A DNA stretch of 64,000 bases from Lutraria lutraria. Its lineage: Eukaryota; Mollusca; Bivalvia; Venerida; Mactridae. Where the stretch lies: assembly GCA_964023205.1 (NCBI GenBank), contig OZ026836.1, forward strand, positions 131,501 to 195,500, written 5' to 3'. The translations under genes and the position numbers were made by a program. The notes beneath the pieces were generated by a model. It saw nothing but the letters and a program-made list of their open reading frames with translations, did not search any database and was not told the DNA's origin. This document shows, in pieces, positions 37,201 to 49,200 of the stretch (the first letter of the stretch is position 1; each line of letters starts with the position of its first letter).

Positions 37201-40200
37201 TCGTAGTATTCTTTTAGGTTCAATGACCATTGTCATTTACATAAATACATATCATTCATAATTTGCTATTTGATGTTTTGGATTATTGTTATGAATACAC
37301 CTGGTTCGCATGTATTTTATCTATGAACTTGATTTAGGTATTGTGATACGAAAACTGATTTTAGTTTGAATTAAAAACAACAATTATGCCACGAACAATA
37401 AAATGGTGAAAGCGACATACTTTTTGTCAACAAACAAAATTTAACAAAGCAATAAAGTATAACAAGTCTACTGCAAAAGAGTTGTGCTATCAAAACAACA
37501 AATGTGTAAACTCACTATCTCAGATAATCACTTATATTATACACAAACTTCCTTAGAAAATCACAGATAACACCAAGAATACAATTTTACAGTCTGCAAT
37601 GACTAAATCATATGAAAATACAATCACAGATCTTTTGAATTAAAACAATATCACAAATTTATGATAGTTGATCTACTATCAATATAAAAATAATTATCAC
37701 TAATCATAAAACAAAATGTAAGTCACAAACTAATGATTACTACATGTACATGTACCGTCTTTTCTAAAAATCAGTCAAATAAATCATACAAGATATTGCA
37801 GATAATTGACTATGACGAAATATTGCCCTAATACAATGTACATATATGTACAGTATGCCACTTACGAAAGAAATTGGATTAAGTGACATGATTAACGCAA
37901 ACGAATGTTCCCATTCTAAAGGCCATTCTGTTCCTCGAAACTATTGTATGTACATTTCTGTTTATGCCTTGAAAGATTGCACTGAAACTTAAAGGATTTT
38001 TCGCGGTGGCAAACATATCTGATTTCCACACTGTGAACATATTTGTTGGCTTTAAAGTCAGCTTTCCTGGCAAACGACTTCCAAATGAATTCCTGTCGCG
38101 AACTACCAGACCACAGCACTTGTATGCAGAATTGCCCTCATGTTTAATTTCTATATGTCTCTTCAGAGAACATTTATGGGCATATTCGATCCAACAAAGG
38201 TCATAGATGTTGTTTATTTTTTCTGAAATGCAAAATTTGAAGTAAGCATCGTCTTTACATCGGCCAGCAATTGTACTTTCCACATACCTCACCATTTGCT
38301 GCCCTCTAGAACATCTTGTAAAGTATATATTCTTCGGAAGCATATTTGCAATATAATTAAAATAGTTCATTAAAACTACACCGATAAACCTTGCATGCGA
38401 CGTATAACACATAACTAACTACTAATCACAATTGATCCCGATACCGTAGTTGAATACCAATTAGGCCATTTTAGGAATACAGAGTTTAAAAAGTATAAAT
38501 GTGTCATTTCATGGTCAACTACGTTTTAAGTTTGGCTATTGACAAAAATGAGCCGCGTTGATCATATTATGGAGATGAGGTGCGTTGTTTCATATTTAAA
38601 AAAATCATTTTTCTTGACAAATATATATCAGAGAACTTAGACTTTAGCACAAGGAGGCTTATATGTAGTTGGTACGTACTGTTAAGCAAACACAAGAAAA
38701 TAATTCCAAAACGTGGACAAAACCAATCAAATTGCATTCTGAGACGAGTCGTTTCTGTCAAATTTGTGCAAAATATTGCTCGATTCGATTTCTAAGACCG
38801 GGATAACTTCGTTTTAAACAAAATGGATTTTTATGTATTATACATCATCAGAAGCGGAAAATTGAGTAGCATGTTATGGTATAAATATATTTACCAACCT
38901 TTTTAAAATAGAAAAGAAAAAGACAAAAGATTACCTCAAACTTCACAAAATGGCGCCTGTTTGTTTACAAATCGAGGAAACGACATGATTTCGATTCTCC
39001 ACCCTGTCAATGAAATGTGCTGGTTCATTCCCAAATCTGTTTGGACATCACAAATGGTTTTATGCATGCTCATGGAAAACCCTTCCGTAAATAGTCCCTT
39101 GAATCATGATTTAGGAGATCATGGATAGATTTTTTCTCTCTTAAATTTGTATCTTTTTTTCCACCATGTTTTTTTATTTGAAGTCAAGTGATTGCTCACT
39201 GTGTCTCACACACAACCTGTCTTTTCATGGAATAAAATCAACTGATTTATAAGTATGGGTTAAAACTAAGTAATATTCTATTCAGGCTTTTTGTATATTA
39301 CTGGTTATTGCAATGTGCTTTGTCAATAAGCGTTAAAAAAGGTTAGTGAGCGTGTAAAGGGCCATCATGGCCCTCTTGATTTATTTCACAGGAAATCTGT
39401 AAATATTATAATACTTATATTCTAACTTTGTCCCAATTCTGTAGACTTGCACTGGCAACTCCAGAATTGACCTGTGTATTTTTTTGGAATTCCAATAATG
39501 GCAGACATTCCTTAAAATGCAGAGCAATTCTTGAATCATGCAGTTCACTTAAAAGTTTGGAACATGTTGTTTTTCTTCAGAATACAGTGGTCCTCCAGAT
39601 CCTCTACATGGTAATGTGACCTATGTTTTAGTGAGGAAGACTGCTCAGAGTGTATCTGAAATGTTATTTAATTTAGATAATGTTTCTACTTCAACTTCAC
39701 AGCATGAACCAAGTCTTAAATCAGGTATGCATAAATTATTATATATCTCCAACATCTCGTTGGGGAAATATAATTATTTCTACGCACAGACTTTGACTTG
39801 AAAAAGGAGAAGATGTACTAGACTACATCTGAATGATCTTCTTAAAATGAAATTGCGAATATTTAAAAAGAAAATTTGTGATTCTGAAAACTGAGAACTG
39901 GTTAGGATGCAGTCCAAGAAAACTGGTTAGTAGAACTGGCTGCTGTGTTTAACTGAAAAATTGTTGAAAAATAGTGTTAGATCCACTGAGAAAAAAATCA
40001 GTACAAATTAGATATGGGAAACAACTCATGGAGTATAATAATTGGCTTAGGATGGCTAGAACTCCAAATAAACTTGATATTTGGTTTGCTTTATTTTCTT
40101 GTTGTCCTCTATGGAGAATGTTCAAAATTATTCCCCTGGGATCAAATTGGCATTTGTATTACACCGATTTATTATATGGACTATGGTACATTGTATCTTA

Positions 40201-43200
40201 CATTTCACATGTTTAGAATCTTGATAGATTATTTTCTGCTTGATTTTTTTTAAATCAAAAGTATGACTTCTTATCATTTTTTATACCAAACTGTTATATT
40301 GCAGTTGGAATTGGGTTTAATAGTCATGGTGAGAGAAATAATTCACAGAAAATGGAAGGTTTTGGAAATACAACTGGACAGCAACAAAGTAGTAAGTACA
40401 TTAAAATTTTATAGGCATGTTAATTTATAATGTTGGATTCTCAAAATGATCGTGTTGGATTCACTAAAAGATACTGTTGAACCAAGAGATATTATGAATC
40501 TATATTGACAAATAGTCCTTTTTGATGAGCCTACATGATGTGAGCTTGACATAGTTACCATAATGGCAATTTATTCTGTCTGTTGTCTGTCTGTCCAGAT
40601 TATTCTTGTTTGGACCATAAAAATATAATTAATTGGATTTTGAAATGACACAGAATGTCACATGGAAGCGTCATGTGTTTAGCTATAAGGGAAAGGTCAT
40701 ATTTAGAAATCAAATTTTAAAAAATGGTCTAAAACGGCTTGTCCACAAGGGGGATGAACAACTTTTGTCACGTGATCACAAAAGAAAATGCAGCTTGTTG
40801 TTTTACACTAGAAATCACGCCTATCAGGTAATATTTCTTATTATTCATGGGAATTATTTATAATTTATGGAAGACACCTAGCCTATGACATAATACCTAC
40901 ATTTCCCTTTATTTTGACATATTACAATTGTTTCTACTCTTTGTAGTTGCTGAGAACACTTCGACACAAAATTAAGAATTGCATTGCAAACACAGTTTGT
41001 TTTTTGCTTTGTTTTTATGTTTGATTGAGGATATCATAATTATGCAAGAAATTAAGTGTATTGGAGCCTTAATTTGTGTTTGATTTCTTTCATTGAAGTA
41101 TTAGATTATTGTTAAATCAATAGGTTATGTCATACATCGATATGTTTTATAGTTACAAACGCTGGTTGGTAGATGTAAAAACAGTTTGGTTCAGTTGAAA
41201 AATGGCAAACGCCGGTTGGACAATTTTTCTTATCAATAAATTTGTCCATTTCAACTGTGCGCTATAGAAATTGTGAAGTTGTAGTGCCATGTCACACCCT
41301 GTACAGGGATCCTTTCGAATATAGCTCCCCTGGGTAGCTCTCTATACGGTAAATGACACTCTTCAAATTGGGGAGCTGTATACGGAAAAAAGCATGTGGA
41401 ATGTTGAATATGGCTCGGACACACTTCAATTAAAATGATGTTTTAAGGATGTCAATGAAAACCAGTTGCATATATCGCAATTTTGCATCAACAGATCGAG
41501 AAACAAACAGCTAGACAGACGTTCTCACAAGGCTGATTTTGGGCAATTATCTCTTTGATCTTTTTAGCTCACCAGAGCACGAATGTGCTCAGGGTGAGCT
41601 TTTGTGATCGCCCTGCGTCCGTCGTTCGTCGTGAAGCGGCGTCAATATTTACTTAAAACAACATCTCCTCCTACACCGCTATTCCGATTGCAACCAAACT
41701 TTGCTGAAATGATCCTTGGGTGGTCCCCTTTCAAAATTGTTCAAAAAATTAAATTTCATTAAAAACTCTGGTTGCTATGGCAACAAATAGAAAAAACTTA
41801 AAAAATCTTCTTGTCCGAAACCACAGGGCCTAGAGCTGAGATATTTGGTATGTAGCATCGTCTAATGGAACTCTACAAAGTTTGTTCAAATTATTCCCCT
41901 GGGGTCAAAATTGGCTCCGCCCCGGGGGTAACTTGATTTTACATAGACTTATATAGGAAATTAAAAAAATCTTCTTGTCAAAAACTACAATGCCTAGAGC
42001 TTTGATATTTGGTGTGTAGCATAGTCTAGTGGACCTCTACCAAGTTTGTTCAAATTATTGTTCTAGGGTCAAAATTGGCCCAGCCCCGGGGGTCACTTGA
42101 TTTATATAGACTTATATAGGAAAATTTAAAAAATCTTCTTCTCCGAAACCGCAAGGCCTAGAGCTTAGATATTTTGTATGTGGCATTGTTTAGTGGACCT
42201 CTACCAAGTTTGTTCAAATTATGGCCCCGGGGTCAAAATTGGCCCTGCCCTGGGGTTTATTCTATTTTATATAGGAAAATTTGAAAAATCTTCTTCACCG
42301 AAACCACAAGGCCTAGAGCAAGAGTATTTGACATATGGCATTGTCTAGTGGACCTCTACCAAGTTTGTTCAAATTATTGCCCTAGGGTCAAAATTGGCCC
42401 GCCCTGGGGGTCACTTGATTTTACATAGACTTATATAGGAAATTTAAAAAATCTTCTTGTCAAAAACTACAATGCCTAGAGCTTTGATATTTGGTGTGTA
42501 GCATAGTCTAGTGGACCTCTACCAAGTTTGTTCAAATTATTGCCCTAGGGTGAAAATTGGCCCCGCCCCGGGGGTCACTTGATATATATAGACTTATATA
42601 GGAAAATTTAAAAAATCTTCTTCTCCGAAACCGCAAGGCCTAGAGCTTAGATATTTTGTATGTGGCATTGTCTAGTGGACCTCTACCAAGTTTGTTCAAA
42701 TTATGGCCCCGGGGTCAAAATTGGCCCTGCTCTGGGGTTTATTCTATTTTATATAGGAAAATTTGAAAAATCTTCTTCTCCTAAACCACAAGGCCTAGAG
42801 CTAAGATATTTGGTATGTAGCATTGTCTAGTGGACCTCTACCAAGTTTGTTCAAATTATTGCTTTAGGGTCAAAATTGGCCCCGCCCCGGGGATCACTTG
42901 ATTTATATAGGCTTATGTAGGAAAAATAAAAAAATCTTTTTCTCCGAAACCACAAGGCCTAGAGTTAAGATATTTTGTATGTAGTATTGTCTAGCAGACC
43001 TCTTCCAAATTTGTTCATATTATGGCCCTAGGGTAAAAATTGGCCCTGACCTTAGGGTCACTTGATTTTACTTGGACTCGTGTAGAAATATTTTAACTAT
43101 GTTCGTCTCCAAATGACCTTTTTTCCTGGTGAGCATTTATAGGGCCATCATGGCCCTCTTGTTTGTTAATGTTAACCCACAATACACTTCTTATCCCCAG

Positions 43201-46200
43201 AATACACATTTTAATCCCATAATGCCTGAAAGAACTGAAACAACCTCAAAATATTACATCATTTGGGCATGACAGACTGACAGACAGACAGACAGACGGG
43301 CAGATGGTCTCATTACTACACATAGTAAATGCATATCTTGTCATGTGTTTGTATACACAACCAATTTATCATCATCAAAAAATTAATGAATTTTATCTTG
43401 CATCAGATAATTTGGGATCTCTGCCAAGGAAAAGCAACAACTATGCTGAGTACAGCTTTTTATTGAGTACGGGAGCTATATTTGGCGAACAGAACTCCCC
43501 AGGGACCTGTATACGAAAACGGTTGCAAATATTGCTCCCTGGGGAGCTATAATCAAAAGGATCCCTATAGGGTGTGACAGTGCCAACAACATCCCCATTC
43601 CCTTGGGCTATGAAAAGAAAAGCTACTCCCCTGAAGTCACCAATTCATCAACCCTTTCGGTCTCCTCTATACAAAGCTAAAATACCTTCACACAGAGCAC
43701 TATTAAAAAACGATTCTAACGAATATGACTGGTTTATTGACATTACTTCCCAAATCAACAGTGTATCAAATACCATTGAGGATGTCAATATCATGTCTGA
43801 CAAAACTGAGGACAACAACATCACCCCCGACAACAATAATGAAAATAACACCAGCAACAGGAGTAACACTCGGCCCCTCTGTGCCCTTTCTCATGACGCT
43901 TTGACCCCCACTAAGACTTGAGCCACATGTTTCACACATTAACGTCATTTTACTGTAAAAATGTATGTTACTGTTTAAATTAAGAAAATAAATTCTAGCA
44001 ACCAGTGTTTGCCATATTTCAATAGCTAAAAATAACCAACCTGCGTTTGCTAAACAAAACATACGAAAAATAACACATGTTCTCTAATTACTCAACACTC
44101 TCAACTTGTGTAGGTAATTAAAATATTTCTAGTAAAACTCCACTCGAAAAACTGTTTTCTTTCTACAAGCCTCATATACGACACCAACAAACTACGTTTG
44201 CAATGCGATTCAAAATTTTGTGTTGAAGTGTTCTCGAAAAGTGCAAAACGTAAAAGCAATCTGAATATGTCAAAATGAAGGAAATTTTGTGTACTGTGTC
44301 ATAGACTATGGCATTTTGTGAAAGGAAATCCTGTAAATATAAAATTCATTAATTATTACCTTTTGTTGAGTGTTCGGTGCCAATTTTAAAAAAAACGGCG
44401 TTGACTTCTGTGCTCATGTGACAAAAGTCATTCACCCCCTGTGGTCCAGATAATTACTCTTTCATTGCTGGTAGATTAGTGGTTGGATTTTATTTTAAAA
44501 TTGCATTGCACTAATCTTCACCATGATGATATAATGTGTTGCATACAAGACCTGTGTCTGAACTTAATGAAGTTTAACCAACTCTAATTAATTGGCTCAC
44601 ATTGATATTTTAGGATCCTTCAGTGAAAATGTTACTGAAGGATTAGTTCATTTAGTTGAACGTTTGGGTGAGACAGCACAAGATGAACAAAGAGAATTAT
44701 TGCATAAATTAGAAGGAAGGTCTGGTTATATACCTCCTTCAGATTCTCTACAAACTGTGTCTTCTATCAATTGTAAAACTACAGAGGAACATTGTGTTCC
44801 AACATTATCTGGTACAGTTTCCATTATTTCAATTTTATGTTTACTTTTAACTTTATATACAAACAAATTAAAAGCCACTATTCTTGTACCTGATTTAGCA
44901 CTGACTGAATTGCAAGGAAGCACTCAGAAATTCTTTTATTTCATTATTAGAATTTCTATATTATCAAGTTTGATATATATATTAAAGATAAAATTCCTAT
45001 CGACCCTTGATTTGTGACTAACTTGAGCAGTGAACTTAGCATTATTTCCTTTTGACACATTTACAATTAGATTTTCATTTAATTTTATTGTTCAGATTTA
45101 ACCAATCTTTTTACCTTTAGTAGCTTCCCAACCTGTACATATACCTGGTAAAGCAGGAGGAGGATGGGATGATGATGACAATGATGATGATGATGATTGT
45201 ATAGATAAGTCTGATACATCTAATACTTCAAACTTTATAAGGTAAAGCATAAAAAGGTGTATTTGCATCTTATTCCATGTTTCAGTTTCTGTAATTTCTT
45301 GTTTTGGTGACAAATTTCTTCTCGACTTGCTTGTTTTAGTGACTCACTTGTTTCTGTGACATATGTTTTGATGATTTACTTGTTTTAAGTGTCTCTTGTT
45401 TAGTGACTTTCTTGTTTCAGTGACTTACTTCTTCAACAACTCTGTAGTTTCACTGGTTTTGATTACTTACTTGTTTTCATTGACACTTGTTTTGATGATT
45501 TACCTATTTTGATGACTAACTTGATTTTAGCTTCTGTGATCACTCTGTGTCTGTTGTGCGTCTTTGTGTCATGAAGTGAAGTCCATATTTTCTTTAAACA
45601 ACATCTCCTCCTAAATCACTTGGCAAATTGCAACCAAACTTTGCTGGAATGATCTTTGGGTGGACCCCTTTCAAAGCTGTTAAAAAAACTAAATTTCATT
45701 TAAAACTAGAATGCCTAGAGCTTAGGTATTTGGTAAGTAGCATTGTCTAATGGACCTCTACCAAGTTTGTTTAAATCATGGCCCTGGAGTTAAAATTAGC
45801 CCTGCCCCTGCGATAACTTGATTTTACCTAGGCTCACATGGAAAATATAGAAAATATCTTCTGCATAGGTGTACCCTCCTCCATGGTCAAGTGGTTAAGG
45901 TCGCTGACTTCAAATCACTGATAGAGGGTCGTTGGTTCAAGCCCCGCTACCAACCATGTCTCTTTATGTGATAAGTAGGCAGTTGCTTACAAAGGATGGT
46001 ACTGGTTCTTCCCAGGAACGATGGTTAGATGAACTGTCCGCCTCATATAACTCTGATTGTTGAAAAGGGGCGTAACACTCAAACATACAAATATCCGAAG
46101 GTGCATGGTCTAGAGCTTTTATATTTGGTGTGTAGCATTAAAAACTCTGGTTGCTATGGCAACAAATAGAAAAAACTTAAAAAATCTTCTTGTCCGAAAC

Positions 46201-49200
46201 CACAGGGCTTAGAGCTGAGATATTTGGTATGTAGCATTGTCTAATGGAACTCTACAAAGTTTGTTCTAATTATTCCCCTGGGGTCAAAATTGGCTCCGCT
46301 CCGGGGGTAACTTGATTTTACATAGACTTATATAGGAAATTTAAAAAATCTTCTTGTCAAAAACTACAATGCCTAGAGCTTTGATATTTGGTGTGTAGCA
46401 TAGTCTAGTGGACCGCTACCAAGTTTGTTCAAATTATTGCCCTAGGGTCAAAATTGGCCCCGCCCCGGGGGTCACTTGATTTATATAGACTTATATTGGA
46501 AAATTTAAAAAATCTTCTTCTCCGAAACCGCAAGGCCTAGAGCTTAGATATTTTGTATGTGGCATTGTCTAGTGGACCTTTACCAAGTTTGTTCAAATTA
46601 TGGCCCGGGGTCAAATTTGGCCCTGCCCTAGGGTTTATTCTATTTTATATAGGAAAATTTGAAAAATCTTCTCCTCCGAAACCACAAGGCCTAGAGCTAA
46701 GATATTTGACATATGGCATTGTCTAGTGGTCATCTACCAAGTTTGTTCAAATTATTGCCCTAGGGTCAAAATTGGCCCCGCCCCGGGGGTCACTTGATTT
46801 TACATAGACTTATATAGGAAATTAAAAAAATCTTCTTGTCAAAAACTACAGTGCCTAGAGCTTTGATATTTGGTGTGTAGCATAGTCTAGTGGACCTCTA
46901 CCAAGTTTGTTCAAATTATTGCCCTAGGCTCAAAATTGGCCCCGCCTCGGGGGTCACTTGATTTATATAGACTTATATAGAAAAATTTAAAAAATCTTCT
47001 TCTCCGAAACCGCAAGGCCTAGAGCTTAGATATTTTGTATGTGGCATTGTCTAGTGGACCTCTACCAAGTTTGTTCAAATTATGGCCCCGGGGTCAAAAT
47101 TGGCCCTGCCCTGGGGTTTATTCTATTTTATATAGGAAAATTTGAAAAATCTTCTTCTCCTAAACCACAAGGCCTAGAGCTAAGATATTTGGTATGTAGC
47201 ATTGTCTAGTGGACCTCTACCAAGTTTGTTCAAATTATTGCTTTAGGGTCAAAATTGGCCCCGTCCCGGGGGTCACTTGATTTATATAGACTTATATAGG
47301 AAAATTAAAAAAATCTTCTTCTCCGAAACCGCAAGGCCTAGAGCTTAGATATTTTGTATGTGGCATTATCTAGTGGACCTCTACCAAGTTTGTTCATATT
47401 ATGGCCCTAGGGTAAAAATTGGCCCTGACCTTAGGGTCACTTGATTTTACTTGGACTCGTGTAGAAATATTTTAACAATGTTCGTCTCCAAATGACCTTT
47501 TTTCCTGGTGAGCATTTATAGGGCCATCATGGCCCTCTTGTTTCTGGTTAGCGATTATACTTCATTAAATTATAGGGCCATCATGGATGTTTTGTTTCAT
47601 AACTTACCTTGCTTGTTGTTTAACTTTATTTATGTGAGATGCATCTACGTTGTTGTCACCTAATGATAATTTTGGTACCTAAGAGTGGATTTTTTATATT
47701 ACAGAGTAGAGAGCAATGTTCAGCAGGATTACTCATGTGAACAAAATTTAGTACAGCAAATGATACAACTTGCAGATGAAAACATCTCTGTTTTACTGAA
47801 GCGAAGCCAGTTAAAAGACTTTGTGAAGAATTGTGGCTGTTTAAATTGTGATAAAATTGTAGAATTCTTGCATGTGGGTCTTTTATCATCTACGGATCAA
47901 GATGTAATGGTAATATGCTTTATATTATCAAACAGTTCTTGAATTCAAACAATTATTTGATTGCTTAGTTGTGTTCTTGCATAGTTTTGTGCAATTTCTG
48001 CGTAGAAATAAAACAGCCCACTTCTGCTCTCCAAAGCACATAGTGTTCAGTTGTAGATTTACCTTATGTATCTGTTATACTGACAAAAGTTGGCTTGTTA
48101 GCACAGTACAGCTTACAACATTACTCCAATCTAAATATGATACAAAATAAACATACTAAAATATAAACATTAATCCACCATATGTCTAAGACATAAAATT
48201 AAACAGGATGATATGAAAATAAGGATCTCTTACTAGATGCCCAAGGGCAACATGTCGAGCCCGCTGTTAAGAAAGCTTGTGACATTGACTTTTGAACTAC
48301 AAGTATGGGTGATGTTCATGACACATCATCTCATTGAAGTAAACACTTATACCAAGTTATTTTAAATGCAAACAGAAGGTACAGCCCAGACAAGGAAAAT
48401 ACATTTGACCAAAACGGTAATCTTGACCTATGGATCTAGGTGTTGCCCAGGACACATCGTCTCATTGTATTATTTATTATGTAATTTTCAAATATGTCAA
48501 TGCATAAGGGAGATACAGCCAGGACAATGTCTATAATACTCTTTATTGATGTTTGACATCTAAGTGTGACCTTGAACTTTAGCCTACGGACCTGGGTCTT
48601 GCACATAACACATCGTTTCATGATGGTAAATATTTCTGCCAAGTAATTCCAAAATCCATTAAGGAATGACAAAGTTAAGAAGCAAACACAAAAATAGACA
48701 CCATCTTTGACCTTTGACATCCAAGTGTGACCTTGGCCTTGCAGTTATTGACCTGGGTCTTAAGCATGACACACTGTCTGATGGTCTTTAATAATAAAGC
48801 TATTTTCAAAAATGTCAATGCATAAGGGAGATACAGCCCGGACAAGGTCTATAATACTCATTTTTTATGTTTGACCTCTAAGTGTGACCTTGACCTTTAA
48901 GCTATAGACCTTGATCTTGCGCACTGCACACCGTCCCATGGTGTTTAACAATTATGCCAAGTTATTTTTAAAAATGTCAATGCATAAGCGAGATACAACC
49001 TGGACAAGGTCTATAATACTCATTTTTGACGTTTGACCTCTAAGTGTGACCTTGACCTTTGAGCTGTAGACTTAGATCTTGCGCACTGCACACTGTCTTA
49101 TGGTGTTTAACAATTATGCCAAGTTATTTTCAAATATGTCAATGCATAAGGGAGATACAGCCCGGACAAGGAAAATCTGGACTGACTAACTAACAGACCA

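Larger units (their letters stand above)
35608..39006. mobile_element. 3.4-kb transposon with about 255-bp TIRs and 5-bp TSD
   Basis: CAGGGTGGAGAATCG (35608) and CGATTCTCCACCCTG (to 39006) are the ends. Inverted similarity runs inward to about 35867 and 38751. TCAAT flanks it at 35603-35607 and 39007-39011. Inside are a family C copy (35871-36860) and a decayed zinc-finger sequence (37915-38300). No transposase recognised. It sits in a TEPSIN intron. Confidence 0.85.
41156..44049. mobile_element. outer CAAACGC TIR element (level 1 of a triple nest)
   Basis: The left end CAAACGCTGGTTGG and the right end (reverse complement) CAAACGCAGGTTGG match. A second GGCAAACGCCGGTTGG / GGCAAACACTGGTTGC pair lies about 40 bp inward on each side. 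It holds an orphan reading frame (43587-43921) and is split by a second transposon at 41291-43578. It sits in the TEPSIN intron between 40391 and 44614. Confidence 0.72.

Noticed and set aside
37879..38412. 177-codon minus-strand open frame as an intact gene
   Set aside because: Finger ligands are missing, and the finger reading switches frame within it. It lies inside a transposon. Listed as a pseudogene instead.
43303..43552. 82-codon plus-strand frame
   Set aside because: It lies across the right TIR of the GTCACACCC element and its sequence is the TIR itself.
44812..45017. Open frame past the TEPSIN exon ending at 44811
   Set aside because: It turns hydrophobic and unconserved, whereas splicing to 45121 gives the AGGGWD motif of tepsin.
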